DNA of 9,432 bases from Actinomycetota bacterium (GTDB taxonomy: Bacteria > Actinomycetota > Thermoleophilia > Gaiellales > Gaiellaceae): the NCBI GenBank assembly GCA_013811645.1, contig JACCUU010000226.1, forward strand, positions 1 through 9,432, given 5' to 3'. The notes beneath the pieces were generated by a model. It did not search any database. It saw only the letters and a list, made by a program, of their open reading frames with translations, and was not told the DNA's origin. Each line of letters starts with the position of its first letter. The stretch's first letter is position 1. A program made the translations under genes and the position numbers. Shown here in pieces: positions 1 to 7,372 of this stretch.

Positions 1-2
1 CT

Positions 3-383
3 CCTGACGCGCTGCGAATGGTCGCCCTGCATCATCATCTGGCGGCGCCGCCATGGCGTGCCGCGCGGAAGAGGCCGCTGCGCCACCGCGACGAGGTCCT
101 GCGCACGTTCGTCGCGGCGGGGACGGAGCTCGTCGTCGGAGGACATGTGCACCAGGGCGGGATCGCAGAGCGGCGGGAGTTCAAAGTGCTCGAGGAAGGT
201 CCTCGCCGGGCCCTGGTGCTCGCGACGGCGCCCGCCCTCGGCCGTCCTCGGCCCAAGCGTCGGGAGGAAGCGCGAGGCCTGAACGTGTACGAGGCCGATC
301 CCCAGACCCTCACCGTGAGGACATACGCCTGGGATGGGCAGGCGTTGCTCGAGGTGGGTCGCAGAACCTTCGCACGTACGTAG
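3..383 (+). CDS. Metallophosphoesterase, C-terminal part (5' end outside window)
   Basis: This is the C-terminal part of a calcineurin-like metallophosphoesterase. The frame is open to the left edge (first full codon at base 3, reading PDALRMVALHHHL), so the true start lies outside and the Met at 18 is internal. Two metal-ligand motifs of the family are visible: the HHH of VALHHHLAAPP, followed about 35 residues later by GGHVHQGG, the terminal GHxH motif. The end of the protein has a typical small beta-rich tail (GLNVYEAD, then TVRTYAWDG). The family hydrolyses phosphomonoesters or phosphodiesters using two metal ions. Members of the CpdA/Icc type act on cyclic nucleotides, but the substrate cannot be told from this fragment, and the N-terminal metal-binding motifs are not in view. 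The stop at 381-383 lies 18 bases before the M32 carboxypeptidase on the same strand, which suggests co-transcription. I am confident of the superfamily and not of the substrate. Confidence 0.85.
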   Translation, partial: PDALRMVALHHHLAAPPWRAARKRPLRHRDEVLRTFVAAGTELVVGGHVHQGGIAERREFKVLEEGPRRALVLATAPALGRPRPKRREEARGLNVYEADPQTLTVRTYAWDGQALLEVGRRTFART

Positions 384-401
384 AGTTCGAGTTTGCGGCC
401 A

Positions 402-1904
402 ATGGAATCCTCGCTCGTCGAGCTCAAACGGCGTCTGGCAGAGATCGACGATCTCCAGCGGACGCAACTCCTCCTGGCGTGGGATACCGAGGTGTGGATG
501 CCTCCCGCGGGCGAGCGCTCACGGGGGGCGCACCTCGCAACCCTCGAGACGATCGTCCACGACCGGCAGATCGATGATCGCATCGGCGAGCTGCTCGATG
601 GCCTGGAGCCCTACGCTTCGACCCTCCCCCGCGACGCCGACGACGCGTGCCTCGTGCGCGCCGCTCGCCGGAGCTGGGAGAAGAACCGGAGAATTCCGAC
701 CGACCTCGCCGCAGAGATCGCCGGAGCGCAGGTCGAGTCGTACCAGACATGGGTGAAGGCCCGCGAAGAGGCGCAGTTCGCAGACTTTCGTCCATCGCTC
801 GAGCGGGTGCTCGAGCTCCAACGTCGCCTGATCGAGTGCTTCGCGCCGTACGACGACCCCTACGACGTTCTCTTGGACGACTACGAGGAGGGAACGAAGA
901 CCGAGGACGTGCGCGTCATCTTCGCCGCGCTCCAGCCCGAGATCACCGCGCTCGTCGCCGAGCACGCAGGTGAGGCAGACCAGGACGATTTCCTCCGTGG
1001 GCCGTTCGCGATTCCGCCACAGGAGGCGCTGTCGCGAGAGCTGATCGAGCGCTTCGGCGCATCCTGGGACGCCTTCCGGCTCGACCTGACCGTGCATCCG
1101 TTTGCCGCGGCGGTCGGGTTGCGCGACATCCGGCTCACGACCCGCTACGACGAAGACGACCTGAACTCGCTCTTCACCGCCATGCACGAGTGCGGCCACG
1201 GCCTGTACGAACGGGGCTCGGCAGCCTCCCTCGAGCGCACACCTCTGCAGGGCTGTTCCTCCTCCTCGCTCCATGAGTCGCAGAGCCGTCTCTGGGAGAA
1301 CGTCGTCGGTCGGTCGCTGCCGTTCTGGCGTTGGCTCTACCCTCGGGTGCAGACCGCGTTCCCAGAGGCTCTGGCTGACGTGTCCCTGGAGCGGTTCCAC
1401 CGCGCCGTCAACCGGCCGCGGCGTGGGTTCATCCGCGTCGACGCCGATGAGACCAGCTACGGGCTGCACGTCATCCTGCGCTTCGAGCTCGAGCAGGAGC
1501 TCCTCGCCGGCCGGCTCGCCGTGAAGGATCTCCCGGAGGCGTGGAACGCGCGCTTCGCCGAGCTCATCGGCCTCGACGTGCCGAACGACACGCTCGGCGT
1601 TCTGCAGGACTCGCACTGGGCCAGCGGTCTGTTCGGGTACTTCCCCACGTACCTGCTCGGTACCGTCCTCTCGGTGCAGATCTGGGAGACGGCGCGCGCT
1701 GCGCTCCCCGATGTCGAAGAGCAGATCGAACGCGGGGAGTTCGGAGATCTGCACGAATGGCTCCGTGAGAACCTGTACGCGCTCGGAAGCAGGTTCACGC
1801 CGGCGGAGACGATCGAGCGGGTCGTCGGAGGGCCGATCGACCCGCAGCCGTACTTGCGGTACCTGCGCCAGAAGCTGAACGCGCTGTCCGGGAGCTCTGT
1901 CTAG
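402..1904 (+). CDS. M32 family metallocarboxypeptidase (carboxypeptidase Taq type)
   Basis: This is a cytosolic zinc carboxypeptidase of peptidase family M32, which trims residues from peptide C-termini. From the ATG at 402 the protein has 500 residues, the usual family length. All the family signatures are present in order: HECGH (H262, E263, H266) is the HEXXH zinc site; HESQSRLWEN starts at H291 and supplies the third ligand region (E292); DETSYGLH lies at 349-356; and GYFPTYLLG lies at 412-420. The N-terminus is helical and charged with no signal peptide (LAWDTEVWMPP near residues 25-35 is typical of the family). A TTG at 393 is in frame three codons upstream. I prefer the ATG because neither has a clear ribosome binding site and translation may be coupled to the upstream phosphoesterase, which ends 18 bases earlier. 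The gene converges on the DUF2277 gene with 34 bases between the stops. No damage is seen. The identification is firm; the physiological peptides are unknown. Confidence 0.95.
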   Translation: MESSLVELKRRLAEIDDLQRTQLLLAWDTEVWMPPAGERSRGAHLATLETIVHDRQIDDRIGELLDGLEPYASTLPRDADDACLVRAARRSWEKNRRIPTDLAAEIAGAQVESYQTWVKAREEAQFADFRPSLERVLELQRRLIECFAPYDDPYDVLLDDYEEGTKTEDVRVIFAALQPEITALVAEHAGEADQDDFLRGPFAIPPQEALSRELIERFGASWDAFRLDLTVHPFAAAVGLRDIRLTTRYDEDDLNSLFTAMHECGHGLYERGSAASLERTPLQGCSSSSLHESQSRLWENVVGRSLPFWRWLYPRVQTAFPEALADVSLERFHRAVNRPRRGFIRVDADETSYGLHVILRFELEQELLAGRLAVKDLPEAWNARFAELIGLDVPNDTLGVLQDSHWASGLFGYFPTYLLGTVLSVQIWETARAALPDVEEQIERGEFGDLHEWLRENLYALGSRFTPAETIERVVGGPIDPQPYLRYLRQKLNALSGSSV

Positions 1905-1938
1905 AGCGACCCCACGCGGGGCGAGCCAGCGCGCAGAG

Positions 1939-2214
1939 CTACGCGGCGCGGCCGAAGCGCTCGGCGGCCCGGGCACGCGCGCGCTCGGCTTCGACCTCGC
2001 GGTCGCGAGGCGCGGCATTCGTCACCAGCTCCGCCAGGAGTCTCCGGGTCGCGTCGGCAACCTCGTCGACCGCCCGCGCGAAAGCCGCCTCGTTGGCCTT
2101 TGCAGGCTTCGACGCCCCGCTCACCTTGCGGACGTACTGCAGCGCGGCAGCGTGCACTTCGTCCTCGGTGGCCGGCGGCTCGAAGTTGTGCAGCGTCTTG
2201 ATGTTTCGGCACAT
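1939..2214 (-). CDS. DUF2277 family protein
   Basis: This small protein of 91 residues opens with MCRNIKTLHNFEPPAT, the hallmark N-terminus of the DUF2277 family, whose function is unknown. The middle (about 17-45) and the C-terminal half (about 46-80) look helical, ending in an Ala/Arg/Glu-rich tail (AERARARAAERFGRAA). There is no signal peptide or membrane segment, so it is probably cytosolic. The start at 2214 is well supported: TAAGGAGG lies 5 bases upstream, the best ribosome binding site in the window, and the conserved motif begins at this Met. Its stop faces the M32 carboxypeptidase gene across 34 bases. It lies immediately downstream of uvrB (10 bases from the uvrB stop), and its ribosome binding site overlaps that stop, so it is very likely translated from the uvrB message. 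A link to DNA repair is only guilt by association. Confidence 0.9.
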   Translation of the reverse strand: MCRNIKTLHNFEPPATEDEVHAAALQYVRKVSGASKPAKANEAAFARAVDEVADATRRLLAELVTNAAPRDREVEAERARARAAERFGRAA

Positions 2215-2219
2215 CGTGT

Positions 2220-2227
2220 CCTCCTTA
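2220..2227 (-). promoter_or_regulatory. Ribosome binding site overlapping the uvrB stop codon
   Basis: On the minus strand the sequence reads TAAGGAGG, then five bases, then the ATG of the DUF2277 gene. The TAA (2227-2225) is the stop codon of uvrB, so the last uvrB codon is part of the Shine-Dalgarno of the next gene. This layout is typical of translational coupling. It also fixes the start of the DUF2277 protein. Confidence 0.85.
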
Positions 2228-4234
2228 TTTCATGGCTTCCGCGAACGCCATCAGCTCGCGGCGGAGCTCCTTGATCTCGTCGCGGAGCTTGGCCGCGTAC
2301 TCGAAGCGGAGCTCCTCCGCGGCGAGGTACATCTCCTCCTCGAGGGTGATGACCAGCTTCTCGAGCTCCTCGCCGGACATCCCTTCCACCTCGGACTTCC
2401 CCCGCCGACGGCGCGACTTCGGAACGTGCGGGGACTCGAGTGAGAGGAGCTCGGCGATGTCGGAGACGCCCTTGACGATCGTCTGCGGCGTGATCCCGTG
2501 CTCCTCGTTGTACGCAACCTGGTATTCCCGCCGGCGATTCGTCTCCTCCATCGCACCGATGATCGCCTCGGTCCGCTTGTCGGCGTAGAGGAGAACCTTC
2601 CCGGCCGTGTTGCGGGCTGCGCGCCCGGTCGTCTGGATGAGCGCGGTCTTGCCGCGCAGGAAACCCTCCTTGTCGGCGTCGAGCACGGCGACCAGGGACA
2701 CCTCCGGCAGGTCGAGCCCCTCGCGCAGAAGATTGACACCGACGAGGACGTCGTACTCGCCGAGGCGAAGCTCGCGGATGATCCCGATCCGGTCGAGCGT
2801 GTTGATCTCGGAGTGGAGGTAGCGCGCTCGAACCCCGGCCTCGAGCAGATAGTCGGTCAGATCCTCGGCCATCTTCTTCGTCAGCGTGGTGATGAGCGTG
2901 CGCTCGCCCACCTGCTCTCGATGACGGATCTCGTTCAGGAGGTCGTCGATCTGGTTCTTGGTCGGACGGACCTCGACCTCGGGATCGACGATTCCGGTCG
3001 GCCGGATCAGCTGCTCGGCAATGACCTTCGAGCGCGTGAGCTCGAACGCCCCCGGCGTCGCGGAGACGAAGACGAGCTGGTTGACCTTGCTCAAGAACTC
3101 GTCGAAGCGCAGCGGGCGATTGTCGAGCGCCGAGGGCAGCCGGAAGCCGTAGTCGATCAGCGTCTGCTTGCGCGAGCGGTCGCCCTCGTACATCCCGCCG
3201 AGTTGGGGGACGGTCTGATGCGACTCGTCCACGAAGACGACGAAGTCGTCGGGGAAGTAGTCGATCAGGGTGAAGGGATGCGTGCCCGGAGCGCGGCCCT
3301 CGAGGATGCGGGAGTAGTTCTCGATGCCGCTCGTGAAGCCGAGCTCCTTCAGCATCTCCATGTCGTACTCCGTCCGCTGGCGGATGCGATGGGCCTCGAG
3401 CATCCGGTCCTCCGACTCGAACTTCGCCACCTGCTGCTCGAGCTCGGCGCGGATGTCGTCGATGGCGCGATCGATCGTCGGCTTGGAGGTCACGTACTCC
3501 GTTGCGGGCCAGATGACCAGGTTGTCCAACCGCGCGTAGACCTCGCCGGTGAGCGGGTCGAAGTGCGTTATCTGCTCGACATCGTCTCCGAAGAACGAGA
3601 TCCGGTACGCCGTTTCCTGGTTCGCGGGCTGAATCTCCATGACGTCGCCCTTCACCCGGAAGCGCCCGCGGCCGAGCACCGTGTCGTTGCGCACGTACTG
3701 GCTCTCGATCAGCTTCCTGAGCACCTCGTCGCGGTCGTGCACCTCCCCCACTTCCAGGATCAGCACGCGCTCGCGCCACTCCTCCGGCGAGCCGAGGCCG
3801 TAGATGCAGGAGACGGAGGCGACGACGACGACATCTCGCCGCGTGAGGAGCGAGGACGTTGCCGAGAGCCGGAGCCGAGCGATGTCGTCGTTCTGCGACG
3901 AGTCCTTCTCGATGTAGAGGTCGGCCTGCGGGATGTAGGCCTCGGGCTGGTAGTAGTCGTAGTAGGAGACGAAGTACTCGACGGCGTTCTCCGGGAAGAA
4001 CTCCCGGAACTCGTTGCAGAGCTGCGCGGCGAGGGTCTTGTTGTGCGCGATCACGAGCGCGGGGCGCTGGATCTTCTCGATCGTCCACGCCATCGTGGCC
4101 GTTTTGCCCGTTCCGGTCGCGCCGAGCAGGGTCTGGAAGCGGTTGCCCTGATTGACCGACGCGGCTATCTCGTCGATCGCACGCGGCTGGTCGCCCAGCG
4201 GCGCGTACTGGTCGGTGGCGCGGAATGCCGGCAC
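2225..4234 (-). CDS. uvrB: Excinuclease ABC subunit B
   Basis: UvrB is the DNA-damage-verifying helicase-like subunit of nucleotide excision repair. It receives DNA from UvrA, inserts a hairpin between the strands and recruits UvrC for incision. With the GTG start at 4234 the protein has 669 residues, close to E. coli UvrB (673). Visible features in order: GDQPRAI near residue 14; Walker A GATGTGKT at 38-45; the beta-hairpin [16 protein letters not shown] at 87-102; motif [11 protein letters not shown] from 336; motif [11 protein letters not shown] at 534-542; and a C-terminal UVR domain at about 623-660 ([21 protein letters not shown] region), the UvrC contact. The frame stays open to 4378, but the extra 48 residues are Arg/Ser-rich, unlike any UvrB, and overlap the divergent gene, so I reject that start. 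No strong ribosome binding site precedes the GTG, and I saw no actinobacterial LexA box (GAAC-N4-GTTC) upstream. Downstream is the coupled DUF2277 gene. Confidence 0.98.
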   Translation of the reverse strand: MPAFRATDQYAPLGDQPRAIDEIAASVNQGNRFQTLLGATGTGKTATMAWTIEKIQRPALVIAHNKTLAAQLCNEFREFFPENAVEYFVSYYDYYQPEAYIPQADLYIEKDSSQNDDIARLRLSATSSLLTRRDVVVVASVSCIYGLGSPEEWRERVLILEVGEVHDRDEVLRKLIESQYVRNDTVLGRGRFRVKGDVMEIQPANQETAYRISFFGDDVEQITHFDPLTGEVYARLDNLVIWPATEYVTSKPTIDRAIDDIRAELEQQVAKFESEDRMLEAHRIRQRTEYDMEMLKELGFTSGIENYSRILEGRAPGTHPFTLIDYFPDDFVVFVDESHQTVPQLGGMYEGDRSRKQTLIDYGFRLPSALDNRPLRFDEFLSKVNQLVFVSATPGAFELTRSKVIAEQLIRPTGIVDPEVEVRPTKNQIDDLLNEIRHREQVGERTLITTLTKKMAEDLTDYLLEAGVRARYLHSEINTLDRIGIIRELRLGEYDVLVGVNLLREGLDLPEVSLVAVLDADKEGFLRGKTALIQTTGRAARNTAGKVLLYADKRTEAIIGAMEETNRRREYQVAYNEEHGITPQTIVKGVSDIAELLSLESPHVPKSRRRRGKSEVEGMSGEELEKLVITLEEEMYLAAEELRFEYAAKLRDEIKELRRELMAFAEAMK

Positions 4235-4304
4235 GAGATCTAGCGTAGCCGCGCACCGCTCACGGCTCGTATTCGGCCTCCACGAGCGCTCGCCCGGAGC
4301 GCCG

Positions 4305-4331
4305 ACTATACGAAAGCAGGGTTGACGTGAA
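4305..4331 (-). promoter_or_regulatory. uvrB: Weak candidate uvrB promoter in the divergent intergenic region
   Basis: The 121 bases between the uvrB GTG (4234) and the metalloprotease ATG (4356) must hold the control signals of both divergent genes. On the minus strand a TATAGT (4310-4305) lies 15 bases after TTCACG (4331-4326). This is a poor and short-spaced match to a sigma-70-type promoter. On the plus strand TATACG (4307-4312) could serve as a -10 element for the metalloprotease, and TTGACG (4322-4327) resembles a -35, but nothing like a -10 follows it at the right distance. I saw no inverted-repeat operator. Treat this as a place to look. Confidence 0.2.
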
Positions 4332-4355
4332 CGCGATCGAGGCGAGACTGCAAGA

Positions 4356-5702
4356 ATGCCGCGTCTCGCCGCGATCACAGTTGCCTTGGTCCTGATCGCG
4401 GGGGCCGCCGGGGCCTCTGGAGGCGACGACGCCCGCTGGGTCGTTCACGACCTCACTCGACAACAGGCCAGAACGCTCGTCTCGTCGTCCCCCGCAGCCC
4501 TGACACCGGCGCGGGCGGCGGCGACCTGGTGCGGCACACCCGCCCAGGCAGACCTCGCGCCGAACGCACTTGCGGGCAGTCCCGTGCATTGGGTGTATGC
4601 GCTCCCTGCGGACGGGCCGGATCGGTTCAGCTCCTATGGAAGCCTCATGCAGTCAGACGCGGAGTCGATCGACGCGTGGTGGCGCGGGCAGGATCCACTC
4701 CGGACGCCGCGGAACGACCTCGCCCCGTTCTCGTGCGGGTCGCAACTGGATCTGACGCTGTTCCGGCTCACCCAGTCGAGCTCGCAGCTTTCCTCGGTCG
4801 ATGCCCGTTTCAACGCGATCACCAGCTCGCTGGTGATGCGGGGATTCGGCTCGCGCCACACCAAGTACCTCGTGTACTACGACGGGCCGGTGGAGCCCGA
4901 CATCTGCGGCCAAGGCGGGAGCAGCTCGTCCGGTCTCGGATTTGCAGTCGTCTACGTGCAGGCATGTCCCGGGGTTCCGTGGAACACGACCGCCGTGCAC
5001 GAGCTCGTGCACGCGCTCGGAGCCGTCTCGAACAGCGCCCCGCACAATTGCCCGGAGCCCGACGACGGGCACACCTGCGACAACCCGTACGACCTGATGT
5101 ATCCGTTCGGAGACGAGACACCGATCACCGGGCTCACGCTCGATTCGGGACGGGACGACTACTACGGACACTCGGGAGCGTGGTTCGACACCCAGGATTC
5201 GCCGTGGCTCGTCCAGCTCGACCGCCAGGTGCCGTTCGCGCTCGCCGTCTCGGGATCGGGCTCCGTCACGGCGGATGTCCCGGGTCTACGTTGCAGCCAG
5301 AGCTGCACGACGACGTGGAGCGCGGGTACGGCGCTCGAGCTGAGTGCGACGCCGGCGACAGGGACGAAGCTCGTCAGCTGGGGCGCAAGCTGCTCGGGAC
5401 GGTCGACGTGCAAGGTCGTCGTCGAGCCTGGGAGAACCGTCGCGGCTGCGTTCGCGCCGGCGACGTACCGGCTGACGGTGGGCGTCACCGGTCGAGGCTC
5501 CGTGCGGAGCTCGCGGCCCGGGATCGCCTGCCCCTCGCGCTGTTCCTCGCTCGTGCCCTCCTACGAGGCGATTCGACTGACACCCGCGTCGACCAAAGGC
5601 TGGCGTTTCAAGCAGTGGAGCGGCGCGTGTCGCGGGAAAGCCGTGTGCTCCGTTCCGATGACGAGCGCGACGAGCGCTCGAGCCGTATTCGTTCGGCGCT
5701 AG
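4356..5702 (+). CDS. Secreted putative zinc metalloprotease with two C-terminal Cys-rich repeats
   Basis: This is a predicted exported protein of 448 residues. It has a short signal peptide ([20 protein letters not shown], likely cut near residue 20). The catalytic region, about 25-285, contains [10 protein letters not shown] with H215, E216 and H219, a HEXXH zinc site followed by Gly222. A metzincin would have its third His at 225, but that residue is Ser here. Other candidate ligands are H230 (SAPHNC) and H239 (DGHTCD), and DLMYP at 246-250 may be the Met-turn. From memory, secreted actinobacterial proteins share a pattern like HExxHxLGAVxxSAPH with a later GHCxDExDxMCY; I could not check this. 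Six cysteines (59, 127, 184, 204, 232, 241) suggest disulphides. The C-terminus holds two copies of a beta-rich repeat (about 293-368 and 370-446), each with four cysteines at identical spacing and a GSGSV/GRGSV start, resembling cell-surface 'bacterial repeat' domains. It stands alone on its strand, between uvrB and a broken transporter. Export and zinc binding are well supported; substrate and protease activity are inferred. Confidence 0.75.
   Translation: MPRLAAITVALVLIAGAAGASGGDDARWVVHDLTRQQARTLVSSSPAALTPARAAATWCGTPAQADLAPNALAGSPVHWVYALPADGPDRFSSYGSLMQSDAESIDAWWRGQDPLRTPRNDLAPFSCGSQLDLTLFRLTQSSSQLSSVDARFNAITSSLVMRGFGSRHTKYLVYYDGPVEPDICGQGGSSSSGLGFAVVYVQACPGVPWNTTAVHELVHALGAVSNSAPHNCPEPDDGHTCDNPYDLMYPFGDETPITGLTLDSGRDDYYGHSGAWFDTQDSPWLVQLDRQVPFALAVSGSGSVTADVPGLRCSQSCTTTWSAGTALELSATPATGTKLVSWGASCSGRSTCKVVVEPGRTVAAAFAPATYRLTVGVTGRGSVRSSRPGIACPSRCSSLVPSYEAIRLTPASTKGWRFKQWSGACRGKAVCSVPMTSATSARAVFVRR
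5232..5693 (+). repeat. Two tandem Cys-rich repeat domains in the secreted metalloprotease
   Basis: These bases encode residues 293-438 of the metalloprotease, covering nearly all of both repeats. Each copy runs from a Gly-Ser-Val strand ([12 protein letters not shown], and [12 protein letters not shown]) through two cysteines four residues apart (C313/C317, and C392/C396). It then reaches a Trp-Gly/Trp-Ser motif and two cysteines six apart (C346/C352, and C425/C431). The period is 79 residues and all four cysteines keep the same spacing. The copies differ strongly elsewhere, so this is an old protein duplication, not a recent DNA one. Confidence 0.75.
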
Positions 5703-6753
5703 GTGGTTGCCGGCTCGACGACCGCTTCGGCGTCGCGATGCCGTAGGACGATCGCCCCGTACGCTCCCGCCATCGCCGTAGCGCCCACGACGACCGCGGT
5801 GAAGAGCGGGACGATGCCCCAGCGCTCGATCACCAGGCCGGCGGCGACGAAGCCGAGCGGGGCGGCGAGAGTGTTGATCGAGATCACCGCCGTGATGACC
5901 ATCGCCCGCAGCTGATTCGGGGTCCGAGCCGTCAACACTGCGATGAGCGGGCCGTTGATCAGCGGCGTGCAGAACATCGCCAGGAAGAGCGCGACGAAGA
6001 CCACAGGCCACGGAGGCAGGAACGGCAGCACCCACAGCGGGACGACGAACGCGAGCATCGCGAGCCCTGAGAGGCGGAGCGGCGCCAGCTTGCGCACGGC
6101 CATCACCGCCACGAGGCTCCCGACGAGAGCGCCGGCGCCGAGAGCTGCATAGAAGAGACCCGCGATGCGCGCGCTCCCGTCGAAGGCCTCGAAGGCGTAG
6201 ACCGGAAGCCCGGCTGACAGCCCCGGCATGAAGAAGCCAAACGCGACCACCACCGCCGCGATGGGGCCGAGCAGCCTGTCCCCGAGCAGGAAGCGCACCC
6301 CGGCCAGAACCTTCGGGCGCACCACGTCGACGATCGTCTGGCGGCGGGGAACGAAGACCGCGACGAGGAGGAAAGCGACGAAGTAGGTCGCCGCATCCAC
6401 GTACAGGACGTTCGGGGCCCCCATGACGGGGATCAGCAGGCCGGCGAGGGCCGCCCGATCAGCGCCGAGAACGCGGCGCCGCCCTCGATCAGGCTGTTTC
6501 CCAGCGACATCAGCCGCTCGTCCTCGCCGACGAGCTCGAGTAGGATCGTGCGTTGCGACGCGTAGTACGGCGGCATGAAGCACCCGAGGAGCGCCACGAG
6601 GCCGAGCAGGAGCGGGAAGCTGAGGAGCCCAGCCCCGTGCAGAAGCGGAATCGAGGCGAGGATCGGCGCGCGTGCGAAGTCGGCGAGCAGCATCGTCGAG
6701 CGCGCGCCGATGCGCTGGACGAGCGCACCGCTCGGAATTCCAAGAACCGCCAT
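5699..6753 (-). pseudogene. Major facilitator superfamily transporter, frameshifted and N-terminally truncated
   Basis: The product resembles drug-efflux-type MFS permeases of the inner membrane. The coding sequence is split between two minus-strand frames. The first, from the Met at 6753, gives MAVLGIPSGALVQRIGARST and runs to GGAAFSALIG. The second carries AGLLIPVMGAPNVLYVDAAT to the TAG at 5699-5701. One missing base near 6451-6456 separates them: restoring a single C on the coding strand in GGGCGGCCC would give SALIGPALAGLLIP, the expected continuous helix. The rejoined protein is about 350 residues with eleven hydrophobic segments matching TM2 to TM12. TM1 and its leading residues (about 45) are absent, because the upstream sequence is the start of the TetR-type gene. 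The PSGALVQRIGAR stretch fits the TM2-TM3 loop motif of the family. The gene could be a true pseudogene, or intact with a sequencing error plus an unusual short N-terminus. Its stop overlaps that of the convergent metalloprotease gene. Confidence 0.8.
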
Positions 6754-6767
6754 CGGCGCGATCTCGT

Positions 6768-6773
6768 GAGAGG
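6768..6773 (+). promoter_or_regulatory. Ribosome binding site of the TetR-type gene
   Basis: GAGAGG lies 5 bases before the ATG at 6779 and is a reasonable Shine-Dalgarno match. It supports that start and falls in the 25-base gap between the divergent transporter Met and the regulator. Any promoter for the regulator must therefore lie inside the transporter coding sequence or very close to its end. Confidence 0.5.
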
Positions 6774-6778
6774 CGACG

Positions 6779-7372
6779 ATGCCGAAGATCTCCGACGAGC
6801 GCAGAACCGAGCGACGGGAACAGATCCTCGCCGCGGCCCGCCGCTGCTTCGCGGGTCACGGCTACGAGGGCGCGACCGTCGTCCGCCTGGAGAAGGCGAC
6901 AGGTCTCTCCCGTGGCGCGATCTTCAACTACTTCGACTCGAAGGAGGATCTCTTCCTCGAGCTTGCGGCGAGGGACAACGAACGTTTGGTGCAGCTCTGG
7001 ATCGAGAAGGGCTGGGAGCCGGCGCTACGCGAGGTCGTCCACGAGGACCCGGACTGGCTCGGCGTGTACATGGAGACGGGCCGGAAGCTCCGCACCGACC
7101 CGGAATTCAGGCGGCGCTACGAAGCTCGCACGCAGGAGTCGCTGGCTCCCCCACTCCTCGAGCACGTGCATGCGGAACAGGAGCGCGGCGCTCTGCGAAC
7201 AGACGCCCCACCTGAGCAGATCGCAGGCTTCATCGGCCTGGTGGCGAACGGGGTCGCCGTTCAGCTCGGAGCCGGCGAGCCAATCCGAAACGTCGACGCC
7301 TTGATCGGCTTCGTGCGCTCGGCTGTCACCGACCGAGCTCCGACGGGTACGCGTCGGCGTACACGTCCCTGA
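6779..7372 (+). CDS. TetR/AcrR family transcriptional regulator
   Basis: This is a 197-residue DNA-binding repressor of the TetR type. The N-terminal domain (about 12-58) is canonical: RREQILAAARRCFAGHGYE, then TVVRLEKATGLSRGAIFNYF with the helix-turn-helix at about 33-52, then DSKEDLF. The C-terminal part (about 60-183) is a helical ligand and dimerisation domain whose inducer cannot be predicted. The fold appears to end near residue 183 (FVRSAV). The last fourteen residues (TDRAPTGTRRRTRP) are basic and lie in the stretch that overlaps the lytic transglycosylase gene on the other strand. TetR regulators commonly control a divergent efflux gene, and here the divergent neighbour is the broken MFS transporter, so it may have lost its target or may control other genes. 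No clear operator palindrome was seen in the 25-base gap. I am confident of the family; ligand and regulon are unknown. Confidence 0.92.
   Translation: MPKISDERRTERREQILAAARRCFAGHGYEGATVVRLEKATGLSRGAIFNYFDSKEDLFLELAARDNERLVQLWIEKGWEPALREVVHEDPDWLGVYMETGRKLRTDPEFRRRYEARTQESLAPPLLEHVHAEQERGALRTDAPPEQIAGFIGLVANGVAVQLGAGEPIRNVDALIGFVRSAVTDRAPTGTRRRTRP

Noticed and set aside
1910..1921. Small hairpin CCCC-ACGC-GGGG between the convergent M32 and DUF2277 genes as a terminator
   Set aside because: The stem is only four pairs and no T-run follows on either strand, so it is too weak to call.
519..2018. A 499-codon minus-strand open frame opposite the M32 carboxypeptidase
   Set aside because: The plus strand carries every M32 motif, and the antisense product shows no family motif. 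High GC makes long antisense frames common.
2498..4243. A 581-codon plus-strand open frame opposite uvrB
   Set aside because: It is the mirror frame of a fully recognisable UvrB. Its product has no recognisable domain and is rich in Leu/Val/Asp/Arg runs typical of antisense high-GC frames.
4235..4355. LexA (SOS) operator upstream of uvrB
   Set aside because: I looked for GAAC-N4-GTTC and related palindromes on both strands and found none.
4235..4378. 48-residue N-terminal extension of UvrB
   Set aside because: It is Arg/Ser-rich, matches no UvrB N-terminus, and would run across the start of the divergent metalloprotease gene.
6754..6859. N-terminal extension of the transporter frame, opposite the TetR-type gene
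   Set aside because: The plus-strand frame encodes a canonical TetR N-terminus. The minus-strand residues beyond the junction do not look like an MFS first helix.
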